Shown one piece after another: positions 34,621 through 37,760 of a stretch of 37,760 nt of DNA. The DNA lies in assembly GCA_002224055.1 (NCBI GenBank), contig AZLU01000313.1:1-37760 (forward strand), read 5' to 3'. The translations under genes and the position numbers were made by a program. This DNA comes from Pezizomycotina sp. ARF18. Lineage: Eukaryota; Ascomycota. Position 1 is the stretch's first letter; each line of letters begins with the position of its first letter. The notes beneath the pieces are model-generated. The model did not search any database. It saw nothing but the letters and a program-made list of their open reading frames with translations, and was not told where the DNA came from.

Positions 34621-35560
34621 CTTTGGAGAAGTTAAGAAGGAATGGGTTACCAGTCTTACAGATGGTATTATTATTATTATTTTTTTTTTTAATTAGTTCT
34701 TCACTCTCTCAGCGCGATATATTTTTCTTTTAAATATCCCAACCCATTTCTAGATGTTACGACCCTAGCCTACCACGATTGGTTGATACGTAGGAGAACG
34801 GTTAGCTTCTTTTCAGCTGGATGGCCGCCAACCTTTTTCTCCACTACATCGAAAACCCGCAGCGAGGTACCCAAGCTACTGAAGTAGTTTCCTGAGCCCA
34901 TCGGCAGTTACCCCCACGAGCTTTCAGGAGCTGCTTTGCTTTTTCTTTTTCTTATGTTTCATGAACATGCCAGTCATCCGTCTCTGTACCTTCGTTTTTT
35001 TTTTTTTTTTTTTTTTTTTTGTCGCCTTGTGAAATTTTTTTTTTGTTTCTTCAGAGCCTCAAAAATATTTCCAGATCACGTGTTCAGTGATTATATAATA
35101 CGCCAAGCTTCGCTTCGGAAAGTGAATGGCCTTGGCAAATTAATTTCCTTTTTCAGAGAATTTAAAATAAGTAAGTAGTAGGTTACATATGGTGTAAGGT
35201 TTTATCAATAAAATTATAACCTTGCTGATACTTAGCACTAATATACTTAAGTACTTAGGTAAGGTTTCCTTTTAATTGGGAAAAAAAAAAGGATAAAACT
35301 TTTTCTTTTTCTCTCTTTCCTCAGTTAATTAATTATAAATAGGAAACAAACGGGCCCCCCAGCCAGTCTCAGAAATTAATTAAATCTTTTCTCTTTTAAA
35401 TTTATTTTTATTATTTCTCTCTCTTTTTTTTTTTTTTTTTTTTTTAAAAAAATTTTTTTTATTAACTAAAACCAATTTTTAATTAATTCCACAAATTTCC
35501 CCCCCCCCTTCCCCTTCCCTTCACTTTTTTTTCTTTCTTTCTTTCCATTTTATTTTATTT
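34621..35560. other. Intergenic with long T-runs
   Basis: Intergenic DNA to the left of the + strand proline-rich gene and to the right of the minus-strand F-box-like gene start, so it holds divergent promoters. T-runs lie at 34995-35020 (26) and 35424-35445 (22), the latter followed by A7 and T8. No gene recognised. Confidence 0.55.
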
Positions 35561-35810
35561 TTTCCCACAAAACCATCCAACTTCTAACTACCTTACCATC
35601 ACGACAAACCTCTTCAACAAAGATTTGCACCAACTCTCTTTTCAACATCAACCACATCCCACCAATACTCAAATCGCATGAAAGAATACACCTGAAACAA
35701 CGTTCCAATTTAAACGATAAGAAAACAACCTTTTCATTCTCTTCTTTGCAATCTGTTTCATTCCCTTTTGTTATTGTTCGTTTCTTCCTTTCCATCCGCT
35801 TCTTTATCAG
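35561..35810 (+). promoter_or_regulatory. CA-rich leader, possible 5' intron end
   Basis: The strand is rich in CAA, CCA and AAC (CAAAACCATCCAACTTC, CAACATCAACCACATCC), as in fungal 5' leaders, and ends in a pyrimidine tract with TTTATCAG (35803-35810). That could be the acceptor leading into the open frame at 35811. A six-codon-scale upstream ORF starts at the ATG near 35679. Confidence 0.4.
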
Positions 35811-37760
35811 CGACTGACGCCACTGTCGAGGTCATCATCGCCAGACGAGATTCCCTTCAAGACGGACTCCAACGAGCCCAGATCCTCAGCTAAGCCGACC
35901 GGGACCGCATCCAAGAAGCGCGGCGACGACGACGACGACGTCCTCGATTCCATCGTCGTATCCTCTCCTGCTATCCGACAGCCACCCCCACTGCCCGTGA
36001 CGATCAAACGGCCCCTTCAGCCTTGCCTCAGCAGCAGCAACCACAGCATACATCCCCACGGGCGCCACTTCTCGGCAGCATTCTCCAACCAAGCGAGTTA
36101 CCCCAGCTCAGCAATCTCCAGTTCGCATTTCGCACCGAAAGACGCCGTCATCTTCCGCCGCAGCCGCTCCAACGAAAGAGCCACCAGTCCTGACATTGTC
36201 CACAGCTCGACCCACCTCAGCACCGAGACCAACCTCAGCTCCCAAGCCGGCGCCTGCTCCCGCGGCAGCACTCCTCCGTTGCTTTCGCCGCCGAAACCTG
36301 CGCCGTATTCCGTGCCAAAACCACTTCCTCAGGACCGACGGCGGCCCAAGCATCGACTTTGATCCCCGATCACGAGCTGTCCTGGCTACAGCGCCTAAGC
36401 CCGCACCGTATTCAGCGCCACCGAGCCGGCAGCAATGAACGCGACAGTACAGACGCCGTCAACTGCGCCTTCTGCGGCGACGACGCCAGCGAAGCCTCCG
36501 GTCATGATGGCACCTAGACAGCACCTCAAACAGCCAACGCACCGGTTCCGACCCCCGAATCCCGTCGCCACTACCCCCAACGGCTGCTACCAGGCCACCA
36601 ATGGCGTCAAACCCACCTGATCGAAGACACCGCCTCCTCCGTCTACTGCACCGGTTGAGGTGCCCAGGTCGACGCCACCTACCAGCAAGTGCGCCGATTG
36701 GGCGGTCTGTCGTCGCTCCGCCTGCTCCGGTTACGCTGATCGGAACAGCAAACCACGCTACTCCTTCTCGTCAACCTCAGCACCATCCCGTACCCCCGCC
36801 CCCTCCTCCGTCGCAACCCGCGCCTTTGACGTCCTCGCGCACGCGACGAAGGATGATTGCGACGGCGACGACGACGCCGGGAGGCCTGAGCCACGGAGAG
36901 GCAGGACAAGCTGCGCACGATATACATGAACGAGCGCCGGAGGATCGCGGACAGGATAAAGACTATCATGTCGCATTGTGATCGGTGAGTAAGAAGGGAG
37001 CCTCTTTTCAATAATTGCAAAACGACCAACGTCAGACCTCATTGCTGTTGTTCATTCGATACTCGATACTGCCCATCGTGGACTGAGCCTTGACTGATAT
37101 TTGCTCCCTCTCATGAATGTAGAACTGGCAACCGGCTTCAAGCAAGAATGCGTCACGATGTCCCCGCGAAGGAGCCAGCTGGAAGGTCATTGGCCCGCCC
37201 GCGGTAATGAACGCCCTCATGGAACCGGAGCAGCACTACATCACGGGCATGTCGACGGAGCTCCGCAGGCTTATCCCGCATTTACTCCGGAGGGGATTTT
37301 GAAGGTCGTTGCGCGCGGCGATAACACTACGATCACGGAGGCCTACGATCCAGCGCAAGTGGAAGAAGGTGCTCGAGGAGGATATCGATGATGGGTGGGA
37401 TGCTAGGTTGAGGATCGTAAGTCACATCACCAATTCCTCTGCACCTACCTCCACATGATCGTTTGAAACCGTTGCATAAATACTTCTTTGCTAAACCGCA
37501 GCAATTTTTAATGTTTGCAGGGCCCAAACAGACCATTCGCCGGCCTAACGAAACCGACCTCCGCGTCCTCAACCGCCTCCCGGCGAACCGGGAACACAAG
37601 CTTCACACCCCGCAAGCGTACATTCTCCGGCTCGGTCCTCCACCAAATAAACCTGCTTCCGGATCCAGCCCCGAAAACAACAGTAACAACACCAACGACA
37701 TCAACGGCGACGGAGCGTCACCTCCATCATCGCAGTGGAATAACGAAACCGGAAATCCGG
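35811..37760 (+). CDS. Proline-rich orphan gene, disrupted, runs off right edge
   Basis: A stop-free frame from 35811 to 36362 encodes a Ser/Pro-rich disordered segment with a GAC repeat giving five Asp (KKRGDDDDDVLDSIVV). Further Pro/Ala/Thr-rich segments in other frames follow (APKPAPAPAAA, PPPPPPSQPAPLTSS). A charged helix (RQDKLRTIYMNERRRIADRI) ends at a GTGAGT donor near 36985. The next exon, after ATGTAG at about 37122, carries SWKVIGPPAVMNALMEPEQ, ITGMSTELRRLIPHLLRR and WKKVLEEDIDDGWDARLRI up to GTAAGT (37417). After a TTTGCAG acceptor near 37520, a Ser/Thr-rich basic segment stays open to the window end. At least four frame changes. No family recognised; the start codon must be in an upstream exon. 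Confidence 0.45.

Overview
This window looks like a filamentous ascomycete (Pezizomycotina) genome. The evidence is a set of short introns with GTAAGT/GTATGT-like donors, CTAAC-type branch sites and CAG/TAG acceptors. There are also several families expanded in such fungi: a pisatin-demethylase-type P450, a PTH11/rhodopsin-domain receptor, tandem GFA domains and F-box-like genes. CT/CA-rich 5' leaders and at least one AT/TA-rich island typical of RIP decay fit the same picture. I cannot place it below subphylum. Gene density is low: coding-like DNA forms GC-richer patches separated by AT-richer intergenic DNA with many long A/T homopolymers.

Layout, left to right. 0.1-1.1 kb: frame-broken orphan gene (+). 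1.69-2.11 kb: AT-rich relic island abutting an apparent N-terminal gene fragment (-). 3.6-5.0 kb: one or two broken orphan genes (+), the second with an LPFELR F-box-like start. 5.5-5.96 kb: AT-rich DNA with inverted repeats. 6.8-9.5 and 10.6-12.9 kb: two neighbouring + strand orphan genes, each opening with a signal-peptide-like sequence. The first has a duplicated EKWG...LPEDIG motif and a poly-serine tract. The second has a UIM-like helix and several clean introns. 13.5-15.0 kb: PTH11-like receptor (-). 15-19.6 kb: nothing recognised. 19.8-21.8 kb: acidic/disordered orphan gene (+). 23.2-25.0 kb: cytochrome P450 (-). 25-29.9 kb: nothing recognised. 29.9-30.5 kb: intact three-exon ABM-domain gene (+). 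31.1-32.6 kb: tandem GFA-domain gene (+). 33.7-34.6 kb: F-box-like gene (-). 35.8 kb to the right edge: proline-rich gene (+), running off the window.

The dominant feature is that almost every gene longer than about 400 coding bases changes reading frame repeatedly, while splice sites, domain order and codon-level sense between the breaks survive. Several breaks are one-base length changes at short homopolymers, which suggests consensus indel errors. Others, such as a 17-bp tandem duplication in the 6.8-9.5 kb gene and an unreadable P450 haem loop, look like true mutations. I cannot separate these without reads. No tRNA, rRNA, CRISPR array, or intact transposase or reverse transcriptase was seen. 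The genes do not form an evident pathway. The P450, ABM and GFA genes lie within about 9 kb and could be oxidative/detoxification functions, but a cluster is not demonstrated. Broken members of known families are typed as pseudogene; orphans are typed as CDS even where broken.
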